A stretch of 26,734 bases of DNA from JBAXHO01 sp037138855 (GTDB taxonomy: Bacteria; Patescibacteriota; Dojkabacteria; B142; OLB20), in the NCBI GenBank assembly GCA_037138855.1, contig JBAXHO010000022.1, positions 1 to 26,734 of the forward strand. The letters run 5' to 3'. A program made the position numbers and the translations under genes. Below are positions 1-8,900 of the stretch, piece after piece. The notes beneath the pieces were generated by a model that was given only the letters and a program-made list of their open reading frames with translations, was not told where the DNA came from and did not search any database. The stretch's first letter is position 1; each line of letters begins with the position of its first letter.

Positions 1-87
1 AAGATAATTGAAGAAATTCTGTCAAACTAGACCCCCGTTTTTGATATTAAGCCAAGATATTTGAATTCCAGTAATTATTTCCCAATA

Positions 88-108
88 CTCGAAATTCGAG
101 ATTCGATC
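88..108. repeat. Intergenic CGAATTTCGA-type repeat
   Basis: Short run of TTCGA/CGAAA words, including CTCGAA-A-TTCGAG, which is self-complementary around one base. Its reverse complement shares the words CGAATCTCGAA and CGAATTTCGA with the elements at 24391-24424 and 24776-24809. It lies 7 nt past the stop of the minus-strand DUF1653 gene. I see no gene in positions 1-115. Confidence 0.5.
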
Positions 109-115
109 TTTGTTC

Positions 116-346
116 TCAATATCCGCCAATATATTTAAAAGCTTTTACTTTTTTTCCATCCTTGACTTTGTAGCGATCAAATTCTGGAAATGGTCTCACC
201 CAGAGATGTTGTGGCGTGCGATCTGTATCATGAAGCGAAACATAAACCACCATATCCTCAAGCGTTTCAGAGTGCTTGGCCATGCCTAATATTAAATATT
301 TTTTTCCTTTCCAGTGCTCATAGACGCCAGTTTTAAAGTTTTTCAT
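116..346 (-). CDS. DUF1653 family small protein
   Basis: A 76-residue protein whose whole length fits the DUF1653 family. The family hallmarks are visible in order: GVYEHWKGKKYLILGMAKHS near the start, then ETLEDMVVYVSL, then LWVRPFPEFDRYKV. The molecular function of DUF1653 is not established; it is a compact single-domain cytosolic protein with no signal peptide or membrane segment. It starts with ATG and stops with TGA. A consensus-like promoter sits just upstream (378-407), so it is probably transcribed alone. The 124-nt gap to the next minus-strand gene holds only that promoter. Confidence 0.85.
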   Translation of the reverse strand: MKNFKTGVYEHWKGKKYLILGMAKHSETLEDMVVYVSLHDTDRTPQHLWVRPFPEFDRYKVKDGKKVKAFKYIGGY

Positions 347-377
347 GTTGATATTATTTCCTAGATTAATTTAACTT

Positions 378-407
378 AGCATATTATGACTATGCAGTTA
401 ATGTCAA
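378..407 (-). promoter_or_regulatory. Sigma-70-type promoter for the DUF1653 gene
   Basis: On the minus strand a perfect -35 TTGACA (402-407) is followed after 18 nt by TATGCT (378-383), 4 of 6 to the -10 consensus. TAATAT at a 15-nt spacing is an alternative. The start site would fall about 25 nt before the DUF1653 ATG at 346. Confidence 0.55.
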
Positions 408-470
408 TATCAAATACAAGTTCAGAATTTAGTTTAAAATTATCAAGTCAAATAATCTAGATAAAGCTTA

Positions 471-2006
471 CTATTTGGCGTATTGCGAGTTGAAATAAGT
501 TTTAATTTTTGAAAAATTAGTAACTGGATCAAGCATTGTAAAATTTAATTTTGTATCATTTATTGAAAAATCTTTAATAATAATATATTTGAAATTATGA
601 TATGTAATTACATACAATTCTTTGGAATAGTTTTCTTCTGATATAGCATCTTTACTCTTATTTAAAACATATTTTGAGGCTTGAGTTACTTCATTATTAA
701 TAATGATATCTTCATTTCCTGTATGACGAAATGTGTCATAACTTGAAACAGAGAGAAATTGGACCATAAGAGCTAAAGAACCTACATTTTCATCAGCGAC
801 ACCGATTTTTAAATTATAATTATAGCTATTGTCAGAGATTTGTTTAGCAGAAAGATAAGTTAGTTCAAAATAGCCAGGAGATGAGTAATTCAGTAGTTCA
901 TTCATTCTTTGAAAACGTAGTTCTCCTTCTTCATTCTTACTGTAAAAGTTGATATCTGTATATGGCGGATATTGATTATCTAATATTTTTAAAGAAGTAA
1001 CATTAAATAATTGAATATCTGAAATATTTGGAATTAGAATAGGTATATTTTTTTGTTGTGTTAAGTTTAGAGCAGCATTTTGTTGCATTTCCAATGTAAT
1101 TTCTTGCTCATTGGTTGAAATTTCTTTTTGAGGTAAACTGGATATGGCATCAGGCAATTGCTTTTTATTTGCAATAGTAGCTGGATCAAGCGTCAGAAGC
1201 TCCTGATTGATATTTTGAATTTCGATTAGATTTGAGGCAAGTTCATTATTTAAATAATATTTTGTCTGAAATACTAAATTCGATTCAGGATCAACTTGAA
1301 TTATTAGTAAAGCATCTTGTTGTGATTGACAGTATTCTTTCTCAATAAGTTGAAATTCAATAATTTTTTTTCCTGCCACTTTTAGATGTTTAATTTTGCC
1401 ATTTTCTTGGTAATAATTTATGACTTCACTATCACCTGCGCCAAGAATAGTTGAATTACTGGGTAGTTTTGCAATGTAATCACCTCCTTGATATTCCCAA
1501 ATATCACTTTCAGTCTCCTGATGATAATTTGTTAATTTCCCCTTTGAATCAAATTGGGAACTCACGTATTCATATTGTTGCGATTTCATAAAAAACCATA
1601 CTTCATTACTAGCTGCATAGGCTGGATATCCAAAGCAATTTTGATATTTAGGCCCATTTTCACTATCAATTTTTCGAAAAATCGTATTATAATTTTGCTT
1701 ATTTTCTAGAGCAAAAGCCTTATTAATTATAAAAGGGTTAGCCTTGATGATGGAGGCAATTATTTCCCGATCATTTTCACGAGTTATTTTCCCGGATAAT
1801 ACCTTTGTGCCTGTGATACATAGTATGAAGAAAATTATAATGGCAATAAATTTAAGATTGAAATTTAAATTATGAAGAACTAAATGTAATTTACTTTTGT
1901 CTTGTCTAGTAATTGTTGAATAAAGTACCTTGCTTTTACTTTTAGATAAAATATGTGTTTCTTTTTTAATTGAATTGAGGTTTGTTTGGATAGAATTTGG
2001 ATTCAT
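471..2006 (-). CDS. Single-pass membrane protein coupled to an ECF sigma factor (putative anti-sigma or sensor)
   Basis: 511 residues that I cannot assign to a named family. The first ~50 residues are polar and basic (KSKSKVLYS, RQDKSK) and should be cytoplasmic. Residues ~52-68 (FIAIIIFFILCITGTKV) form one membrane segment, leaving about 440 residues outside. The external part is Asn/Gln/Tyr-rich, appears beta-rich, and has stretches (around 250-275) loosely reminiscent of the LolA/RseB-MucB lipid-binding fold, but this is weak. Its ATG overlaps the stop of the preceding sigma gene by ATGA, so the two are translationally coupled. That arrangement is typical of ECF sigma/anti-sigma pairs, so a membrane regulator of that sigma factor is the best inference. 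No zinc-binding anti-sigma (ZAS) HxxxCxxC motif is visible in the cytoplasmic part. Confidence 0.6.
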   Translation of the reverse strand: MNPNSIQTNLNSIKKETHILSKSKSKVLYSTITRQDKSKLHLVLHNLNFNLKFIAIIIFFILCITGTKVLSGKITRENDREIIASIIKANPFIINKAFALENKQNYNTIFRKIDSENGPKYQNCFGYPAYAASNEVWFFMKSQQYEYVSSQFDSKGKLTNYHQETESDIWEYQGGDYIAKLPSNSTILGAGDSEVINYYQENGKIKHLKVAGKKIIEFQLIEKEYCQSQQDALLIIQVDPESNLVFQTKYYLNNELASNLIEIQNINQELLTLDPATIANKKQLPDAISSLPQKEISTNEQEITLEMQQNAALNLTQQKNIPILIPNISDIQLFNVTSLKILDNQYPPYTDINFYSKNEEGELRFQRMNELLNYSSPGYFELTYLSAKQISDNSYNYNLKIGVADENVGSLALMVQFLSVSSYDTFRHTGNEDIIINNEVTQASKYVLNKSKDAISEENYSKELYVITYHNFKYIIIKDFSINDTKLNFTMLDPVTNFSKIKTYFNSQYAK

Positions 2007-2494
2007 TTTGGGAAAAATTTAGATAAATTAATAATTGCACGATGATGAACTACTCGTACATATGTAGGTGTAATATTTAGTATTTGTGAAATTTCATGAT
2101 ATTTTAAATCTGCAAAGTATCGTAAATTGAGGACATCACGTTCTATTGCCGTTAGCTTCTCCACTGCCAATCTAATTTGATTTACCATAATTTTTTGATC
2201 TAGGGCCTGATCAATGTTAATTGATTCGTTGTCTGAAATTTTGTTTTCGATTTGATCCAGGTTAAATTCATTTTTATGGTCACGAAAATAATTTTTAAGA
2301 GTATTTTTGGCGATTGTAAAAATGTATTGTGAGGTGAGCTTTTGATCATCGAGATTCTTTTGATATGCTTTGAAGCAGCTTTCAAAAACTTTGCTAGTTA
2401 AATCCTCAGAAATTGTTTTATTATCAAGTTTTCGGACAAAAAAGCTATATATTTTATTTAGCATTAATGTATAAGCTATTTGAAAAGGATCCAT
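2003..2494 (-). CDS. ECF-type RNA polymerase sigma-70 family factor
   Basis: 163 residues, the usual length of a minimal ECF sigma factor. Region 2 occupies about residues 10-75 (helical; ends IFTIAKNTLKNYFRDH, the region 2.3/2.4-like part). A short acidic linker follows. Region 4 occupies about 107-158 (LTAIERDVLNLRYFADLKYHEISQIL, then the recognition helix TPTYVRVVHHRAIINL). There is no region 1 or 3. It should direct RNA polymerase to a small regulon, probably under control of the overlapping 511-residue membrane protein. A 15-bp inverted repeat, ATTAATT-C-AATTAAT (2497-2511), lies directly before the start codon and could be an operator, although such words are common in AT-rich DNA. Start at ATG 2494; no Shine-Dalgarno sequence. 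Confidence 0.85.
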   Translation of the reverse strand: MDPFQIAYTLMLNKIYSFFVRKLDNKTISEDLTSKVFESCFKAYQKNLDDQKLTSQYIFTIAKNTLKNYFRDHKNEFNLDQIENKISDNESINIDQALDQKIMVNQIRLAVEKLTAIERDVLNLRYFADLKYHEISQILNITPTYVRVVHHRAIINLSKFFPK

Positions 2495-2582
2495 ATATTA
2501 ATTCAATTAATAATAAATACAACACACCACATTAGAAAATGTTTCAATAAAATTAACATTGAAGGGGTAGTGGAAAATTAAT

Positions 2583-3158
2583 TTAATATTCTCTAGCTCT
2601 ATTTTGGAGTAAGCTTTCAAAAAGTTCTTTAGTCGCTACAGAACTAAAAGGGCGATTAGTTAACTTTTCATTGGTTTTTAAATATGAAATCATTTCTGGT
2701 GTAGATTTATTTAAGATTTTTCGTAATGCTAGAAAACCTTGCTCTGAAGCCATCCAGACGAAATCAAGATCGCTGAAAACTCCTAAGATGCGATCGTTAA
2801 TAAATAATTCATGCTCTCCAAATGCCCAATTGTCATGAATCGCTATGTAATTTGTGATAATTTTAATTTTTGCTTCCGGATAATTAATTTTTTTTAATAA
2901 TTTACCTGCTAGTTTAGCTCCTTTTTCCAAATGAGCTTTTCGGAGATCAAGCTGAAAAGGATTGTCATCCGGAATTTGGGAGTAACCAAGATCATGCAGG
3001 ATTATTAAAGGTAAAAAAATACTCTCAGCGAGATTTTCGTTTTTAATGATATCTTCAGCAACGTTTAACATCCATTCAATATGCGCTAGATCCATTTCCT
3101 GTCCTTTTTGATAGTATGGTTTGGCAAGAGTCCAGAGGTCTTGATAGATTTGCTTCAT
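2583..3158 (-). CDS. HD-domain phosphohydrolase
   Basis: 191 residues with an HD-superfamily metal site. His26 (in AHIEWM), His55-Asp56 (ILHDLGYS), His76 and His108-Asp109 (IAIHDNW) are positioned as in small metal-dependent HD hydrolases. The substrate is unknown; relatives include nucleotide and (p)ppGpp-type phosphohydrolases, but nothing here fixes that. The C-terminal third is helical. Its ATG overlaps the TGA of the upstream PLP enzyme by ATGA, so the two genes form a translationally coupled pair and may act in one pathway. No signal peptide; cytosolic. Confidence 0.8.
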   Translation of the reverse strand: MKQIYQDLWTLAKPYYQKGQEMDLAHIEWMLNVAEDIIKNENLAESIFLPLIILHDLGYSQIPDDNPFQLDLRKAHLEKGAKLAGKLLKKINYPEAKIKIITNYIAIHDNWAFGEHELFINDRILGVFSDLDFVWMASEQGFLALRKILNKSTPEMISYLKTNEKLTNRPFSSVATKELFESLLQNRAREY

Positions 3159-4303
3159 GTTAATGCTTGTGCGACATCATTGAAAATATCATCTGGGCTT
3201 TCTAAGCCAACTGAAATTCTAATGAATTGCATTTCATTTTCTCTTGTACCTGATGTGGAAATATTTGCCAAGACGCCTAATGAGACTGGTTCAATTAAAG
3301 ATTCTACTCCACCAAGACCAACTGCAATTTTGAGAATTTTAAGCTTCTTGAAAAAAGTGCTTATATTAACTGTTGGCTTTAAAGAAAAGGTGATAATTGT
3401 TCCAAAACCAGTCATCTGCTCTTGTGCTAATTGATATTGAGGATGTGATGGTAGGCCAGGATAAATTACCTGTGCGATTCCTTCACATTGTTGTAACATC
3501 TGAGCGATCTTTAGAGCGTTAGAGTTTTCTTCAAGGACACGGATAGAGACGGTTTTGATACTACGAAGAGTAAGCCAAGCATCAAGTGGTGTCATGATCC
3601 CTCCCAACACTACTCTTAATTGTCTCAGTTTAGAGCAAATTTCTTTATTAGCCAGTACTATTCCACCCATGACATCATTATGGCCTGAGATGTGCTTAGT
3701 GGTAGAGTAAATTACTATATCAACTCCAAAATCATGAGGTGTTTGATTTACTAATGATGCAAGACTATTATCCATACAAACAATGACATTATGATTATGA
3801 GCTATCTCTACAGTTTCTTTGATATTTACAATTTTCAGCATCGGGTTGGTGGGTGATTCAATAAAGAGGATTTTTGTATTGGGATTTAAATATTGTTCGA
3901 GTTTAGGAAGATCTTCTGTATTAATAAGCGTTACTTTGATTCCAAGCTTAGTTAAAAGATTAGTGAGTAATTCAAAGGTACCACCATAAAGATCTCGTAA
4001 AGCGATAATTTCGTCTCCAGCTTTCAAAAGAGATAAAAGGGTTGATGAAATTGCAGACATGCCTGTAGAAAAGGTAATACCATCTTCTGTACCTTCCAGA
4101 TCAGCCATTTTTTTCTCTAGGGCTCGGGCTGTAGGGTTACTTTTTCTGCTATAACGATATTTTAATAAATCCTGAGATGCATCAGCCATTTCTTCGAGAG
4201 AATCATAAGAAAAGGCACTGGTAAGATATATTGGGAAAGAAATCGGCTTAACTCCGGAAATAAGTTCTTCTCCGGAATGAATATATTTAGTCTTTTTGTC
4301 CAT
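3155..4303 (-). CDS. Cys/Met metabolism PLP-dependent enzyme (cystathionine gamma-synthase/lyase family)
   Basis: About 382 residues, normal length for the MetB/MetC/MGL family (fold-type I aminotransferase superfamily). Visible family signatures (numbered from ATG 4303) are YRYSRKSNPTARALE near residue 50, EGTEDGITFSTGMSAIS, ESPTNPMLKI, and the PLP-lysine motif YSTTKHISGHNDVMGG with the Schiff-base lysine near residue 203. The usual 'DNTF' segment reads MDNSLAS. Which reaction it carries out (gamma-synthase, beta/gamma-lyase or sulfhydrylase) cannot be read from the sequence. An in-frame TTG at 4324 would add seven residues, but the -10 box at 4326-4331 would put the transcript start after it, so I chose the ATG. 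It overlaps the HD-protein gene by 4 nt. Confidence 0.88.
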   Translation of the reverse strand: MDKKTKYIHSGEELISGVKPISFPIYLTSAFSYDSLEEMADASQDLLKYRYSRKSNPTARALEKKMADLEGTEDGITFSTGMSAISSTLLSLLKAGDEIIALRDLYGGTFELLTNLLTKLGIKVTLINTEDLPKLEQYLNPNTKILFIESPTNPMLKIVNIKETVEIAHNHNVIVCMDNSLASLVNQTPHDFGVDIVIYSTTKHISGHNDVMGGIVLANKEICSKLRQLRVVLGGIMTPLDAWLTLRSIKTVSIRVLEENSNALKIAQMLQQCEGIAQVIYPGLPSHPQYQLAQEQMTGFGTIITFSLKPTVNISTFFKKLKILKIAVGLGGVESLIEPVSLGVLANISTSGTRENEMQFIRISVGLESPDDIFNDVAQALT

Positions 4304-4325
4304 GGGAAAAAAGTTAATTACCAAA

Positions 4326-4331
4326 ATTATA
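4326..4331 (-). promoter_or_regulatory. -10 box for the PLP-enzyme/HD operon
   Basis: A perfect TATAAT on the minus strand, 22 nt before ATG 4303. No convincing -35 hexamer lies 16-18 nt upstream. It sits between the terminator of the preceding gene and this operon, where a promoter is expected. Confidence 0.5.
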
Positions 4332-4371
4332 GCAGAAATTGATCTTTTGTAGCTTAAATTTGCTGATAAAC

Positions 4372-4416
4372 AAAAATCCGGTAGTTAGTTTAATTATCAT
4401 AAACTAATTACCGGAT
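4372..4416 (-). terminator. Strong intrinsic terminator of the sigma-fusion gene
   Basis: Read on the minus strand, ATCCGGTAATTAGTTTA pairs with TAAACTAACTACCGGAT: 17 bp with one mismatch and a short AT loop. It is followed at once by TTTTTGTTT. It begins about 20 nt past the stop of the ECF-fusion gene and separates it from the PLP-enzyme operon. It is the clearest terminator in the window. Confidence 0.88.
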
Positions 4417-4438
4417 CTAATTTATTTTAAAGCTGAAA

Positions 4439-5818
4439 TTATTTTTTAACAACGCTGCTAACCATTGCATCACAAGCGCTTAGAGCTTGTGTATCTCCAG
4501 CTGTATTTGTCCAGCAAACAACGTTGATAATTGAGTTATCAGAACGGATACCGTAAGCTCCACAAGGTGCAGCAACTTGGACTCCGTAACTGCTACAGGT
4601 ACCTGTACTTTGATAATCTGAGCCTGTGGCCGGGCTGTAATAATAATTTGCTTTGCCATTCCAGTCATCGGCGCGGTGACGGCTTAATGAAGAGAAGGTC
4701 GATGTAGCAAGGATTTTGGCTTCTTTAAAGCTTCCAATTTCAGTCTCGGTGATGGCATCAATATTTAATGTAAATTCGTTACCACTGAATTTCACTCCTG
4801 CATTACTTGTTTGAGCCGTGACTGCATTCGGGACGGTAATCTCCCAATTCTTTACTGGCAGGCCTGCATTGCCATTACCTGTTGTAAAGGTAAGTAGTTT
4901 AGTAGCACTAGTAGGAATAATCGTTGCTATTTGAGTAGGGGTGATTGTTGCAGTTGGAAATATTGTGGACCCTGGTTTTTGAGATACAGAGATAGTAGGT
5001 TCTGGTTTGGTCACTGCATCATCGCGTTTAGTATTCACGAACAATGCCCCTACGATCCCTGTGACCACGACAGCTCCTGTCATGCCAATTCCAATAACTG
5101 CTTTGGTGAGAGTGGAAACGGCGACAGTGGGATTGATTGGGTTTATAGTTGAGTTTAACCCTGGATTGATATTTTCCATTGATTGTACATTTGATAAATT
5201 AAAATTATTTAATAAAGAGCTATAAAATTGCGAATTGATTGTCAATTCGCTACTATTTTTTAGTTGAGTTAAAGCAGTAAAAACAAAACTAAGAGTAATT
5301 GCTGCAACAAGTTGTATTTGTTTTTCTTGGATAAGTTTTTTCTTTATTTCAGCAATACCACGATAATATTTTGATTTAACTGAGTTTTCATTAGTTTCAA
5401 GAATTTCGCTAATTTCCAGAAAAGTTTTTTCTTCCCAGACTTTTAGATCAATGATTTCTTTACTCTCAGAATCTAAGCTTAATAAATGATTTTTTATCAT
5501 CTCAAGTAATAATGAATCAATCATAGTATCTTCAAGTTTGATTTCTTCATTTATTTCATTCGGATCTACGCCAGCATCAAGTTGATTTATCTTGGCGGCT
5601 TTTGAGCGATATTTGTTAATGATCAAGCTTCTAGTTTTAATAAAAAGCCACGCTGAGATGTTTCTGATTTCCTCAAGTTTTCCAAATTTAAATAAGGCGG
5701 TAAAGACTTCAGCTGAAATATCTTCAGCCTCCTGCCTATTATTTAGCCTCATATATGCAAAGCGATAAATCTTCGCTAAATTTTGTTTGTAAATCTGTTC
5801 AAATTCTGAATTTTGCAT
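4439..5818 (-). CDS. ECF sigma factor fused to membrane segments and a Cys-containing C-terminal domain
   Basis: 459 residues. Residues 1-163 are a full ECF sigma factor: region 2 at about 8-72 (EAEDISAEVFTALFKF, SAWLFIKTRSLIINKYR) and region 4 at about 103-160 (LDSESKEIIDLKVWEEKTFLEISEIL, then NENSVKSKYYRGIAEIKKKL). Hydrophobic segments follow at 168-185 and 238-261. Next come a Thr/Pro/Ser linker (270-305) and a ~150-residue C-terminal domain with four cysteines (408, 419, 435, 449). The linker and cysteine pairs suggest a domain outside the membrane. Two membrane passes would place it inside, so either the first segment is not a true pass or the domain is cytoplasmic. The likely role is a membrane-tethered sigma factor whose C-terminal domain senses the envelope. 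It is divergent from the large surface-protein gene. ATG 5818; terminator at 4372-4416. Confidence 0.82.
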   Translation of the reverse strand: MQNSEFEQIYKQNLAKIYRFAYMRLNNRQEAEDISAEVFTALFKFGKLEEIRNISAWLFIKTRSLIINKYRSKAAKINQLDAGVDPNEINEEIKLEDTMIDSLLLEMIKNHLLSLDSESKEIIDLKVWEEKTFLEISEILETNENSVKSKYYRGIAEIKKKLIQEKQIQLVAAITLSFVFTALTQLKNSSELTINSQFYSSLLNNFNLSNVQSMENINPGLNSTINPINPTVAVSTLTKAVIGIGMTGAVVVTGIVGALFVNTKRDDAVTKPEPTISVSQKPGSTIFPTATITPTQIATIIPTSATKLLTFTTGNGNAGLPVKNWEITVPNAVTAQTSNAGVKFSGNEFTLNIDAITETEIGSFKEAKILATSTFSSLSRHRADDWNGKANYYYSPATGSDYQSTGTCSSYGVQVAAPCGAYGIRSDNSIINVVCWTNTAGDTQALSACDAMVSSVVKK

Positions 5819-5899
5819 GGTTTGTTATTAACATTGACGTAAAATAACTAAAAATAGTTTCAAAAATATGATTTTAAAAAGCATAGCAAGATAATTTTT

Positions 5900-5927
5900 T
5901 TGATAATATTCTATAATATGATTCCAA
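5900..5927 (+). promoter_or_regulatory. Promoter for the M23 surface-protein gene
   Basis: TTGATA (5900-5905), 16-nt spacer, perfect TATAAT (5922-5927). Transcription would start near 5934, giving a leader of about 63 nt. It lies in the 178-bp divergent gap shared with the sigma-fusion gene; I could not identify a matching minus-strand promoter of comparable quality. Confidence 0.6.
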
Positions 5928-5996
5928 GACTATTGCAGTCATTCGCAGTTTATATTATTGTTAAAAAATACTTCCTAATTATATTACAAACTTAGC

Positions 5997-8900
5997 ATGA
6001 CTATTTTGCAAACTTTAAAAAAGCGAATAAATTTGGCTATTTTGAAAATCAAATTACACTACTCAACGAGAGATGTAGCAATTCATCCTGGTTTTATCAA
6101 TAGAAAAAAGATTTTAATTTCACTAGGTTTTATTTTTCTTGGGTCTGTTGCTTTTTTTTCTCTGCTTTTGGTTTTATCAATTATTCCTCAGGGTAAAATC
6201 GTAGATTCAAAGATTGCTAACTTAAGTAGTAATGGTGTAACTATCACTTGGGTTACAGAAAAGGCAAGTAATTCAGAAGTGATACTTAGAAGTAAAAATG
6301 ATTTAAATATTTTTCAGGCAGTAGTTTCACATCCAATGATTGATGATCGTGATCAGATTAATAGTCAGACAAAGCGATATACTCATTTTGTCACTTTAAA
6401 AAATTTAAATCCTGATACGGAATATACAATTTTTTATGGCGGTAAAAAAACTGCACTAGCCAATTCTGGTAAAATCACTTTCAAAACTAAGGTAGTATCA
6501 GCTGATTTCAAAACGCCTGTGCCCCTTTATGGCAATGTGAATACTTCGGATAACTTTAATGCAAATGATGCAATTGTTTTTTTGATATCTGATCAGAATA
6601 TTTCTCAAGATATTGCTGCAGTTTTGGTAAATTCAGAAAAAAACTGGGTTTTGGATAATCCAGTTACAGAAGGCGAGCAAGCATATAAAATAATTTTACA
6701 GCATGAGAAAAATTTTTCTGAAGTTAAAACAATTCTGAAACCAGATACGACAGATTTATTATCACTTGAAAATAGCGTGACCCCACAATTGAATTTATTA
6801 GCAGAAACTGGAGAAACAAAGATTCTTCTTACTGTGACAGAAGCATTGAAGGCATTGAATTCTGGTAATTTAGCTTCTACTAGTTCAATTGAGACTACAT
6901 ATAGCTGTTCGGGAAGTTGTAATAGTGGTAAAGATTGTAATGCATTTGGTAATCCAGGAGAAGGATCGATGTGGAGCTGTCTTAAGAACCAATCAGGTGT
7001 ATTTAAATGTTTTCAAGATACAATTAATTCCGGTGGTACTTCCTGTTTTCTTAATTGTTCACCTAGAGCTTGGCAACCATGTAATTGTGATATTGCCAAA
7101 TGTCAGGCTACTTGTATTCAAAATAATCAGAATAATCCTGCAGGGCATTATACATATACAGATCAATGTCTTTCCTGCCAACAATCTTTTACTTGCGGTT
7201 GTGATATCGGAAATATAAAAGTTAGCCCCACAGTAAATATCCCAAATTCTCCTAGACCATCTGTGACAAAACCATTACCCTCGGTTACAAGATATGATCC
7301 ATATTTAACTCCAAAACCTACAGTTACGAAATCTGTTTATTCAAGTCCAAGACCGACAAATACAAAGTCTGTTTCAAAACCTACTCCTACTACATGTTGG
7401 ACATCACTCCCGTCAGGCGGTAGAATTCCTTGTACTACCAAGATGCCAACATCGCAACCCACAGTGTGTGTTCCCACTTACTATCCTAATAATTATAATA
7501 CTTGTACAATTATTCCAACACCTAGGTCTACGGTGTGTATTCCCACTTATAACCCTGGTGCGAGTAATAATTGTACAATTATACCTACAGTCAGACCCAC
7601 GCTGTGTATTCCATATAATGATACTGGTGGGTATAATTATTGCAATACAACTATTCCAACAGCTAGGTCTACTGTGAAACCTACCTGTGATATTAATGGA
7701 ATTGGAGGAAAGAATATCTGTGTTACTCCGTCGACTTGTGCAGGCTTGGCATGTCCTAAACCAACTGTTTGTGATTATTCGCCCTTAGGAATCTGTATTC
7801 AATTGCCTAAGTCAGGAGGTTGTAAAGGGTTCGCTATAGATAATTATACTAGAGTGGGAGATTTAACTTCGATATCTACAAGTGTAATAATTCCTGAGAC
7901 AGCAGATTTTACTAAAGATGATATTTCTTTCGTATTAATTAATAAAAGTTCTGCAAGTTATAGTGATGGGACAATTTGTCAAAATTTAAATAAGTCGGGT
8001 CTTGTATATCAATTAAAACCTACTGAAATTAAACAGTATGCTGTAGGTAATGGCTTGCTAGAACTAAAGGTTAAATTTAGTGGAACCATTAGTAAAAATA
8101 TTCAACCTGGAAATTATTACATTAGTGTTATCGTTCGTTATACTGACGCTCAAATGCATAATTCAGTTTTGTATGCACCTGATTTAGGCAATCCTGCTTG
8201 CACTGCTAGTCAATGGAATAAAATTATTAAAGTTGATTATTTAGAATCTCAATCTAAGTGTAAAACAGATTTAATAATTAATTCCAATACTACTACCACA
8301 GCGAGTCTATCTTTGGCCCAAGTCAAATATCAACCTCAGGATTTATTAAATTACCAAGATAGTAATTATCCTTATTTTATTGAAATTGCTTCAGGAAATT
8401 ACAAAAAAGTAATTTCGTTACCCAGGTGCGAAAATTCTTTAGTAGAGTGTTTGGCAATTGTCGATCAAGAATTGAAGATACCGTATGATAGTGCTCAAGT
8501 AAATATTATAAATATTAAATTACTTGGTGGAGTGAACAAAATTGATCTTGGAAATATTTATCAACAACATATTAACTTGGATAAAAGTAATTATGATAGT
8601 AGTAGTAATACATATAATCTAAAAGAAGTTAACCTTTCTGAGACAATTAATAAAGCAAATATCCGTTCGTATTTGCCTATCCCTGTAGTTAATCAAGCAA
8701 CTAGTCTTGCAGCGATTAGTTCAAAATTGACAAATCCGGGTTGTAATCAAGCTTTTCAATTATTTAATGTCTGTCAAAAAGTTGAGGAAAAAGTGCTTCA
8801 TACAGGTGTGGATATCATTTCAAAATGCGAAAACAATTCAGTTTTGGCATCATACGCAGGAATTGTTACTTATGTCCGCGACATTAAATGGGCAATTGAC

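Noticed and set aside
4301..4324. TTG start at 4324 for the PLP enzyme
   Set aside because: The TATAAT at 4326-4331 would place the transcript start after this codon; ATG 4303 suits the family length.
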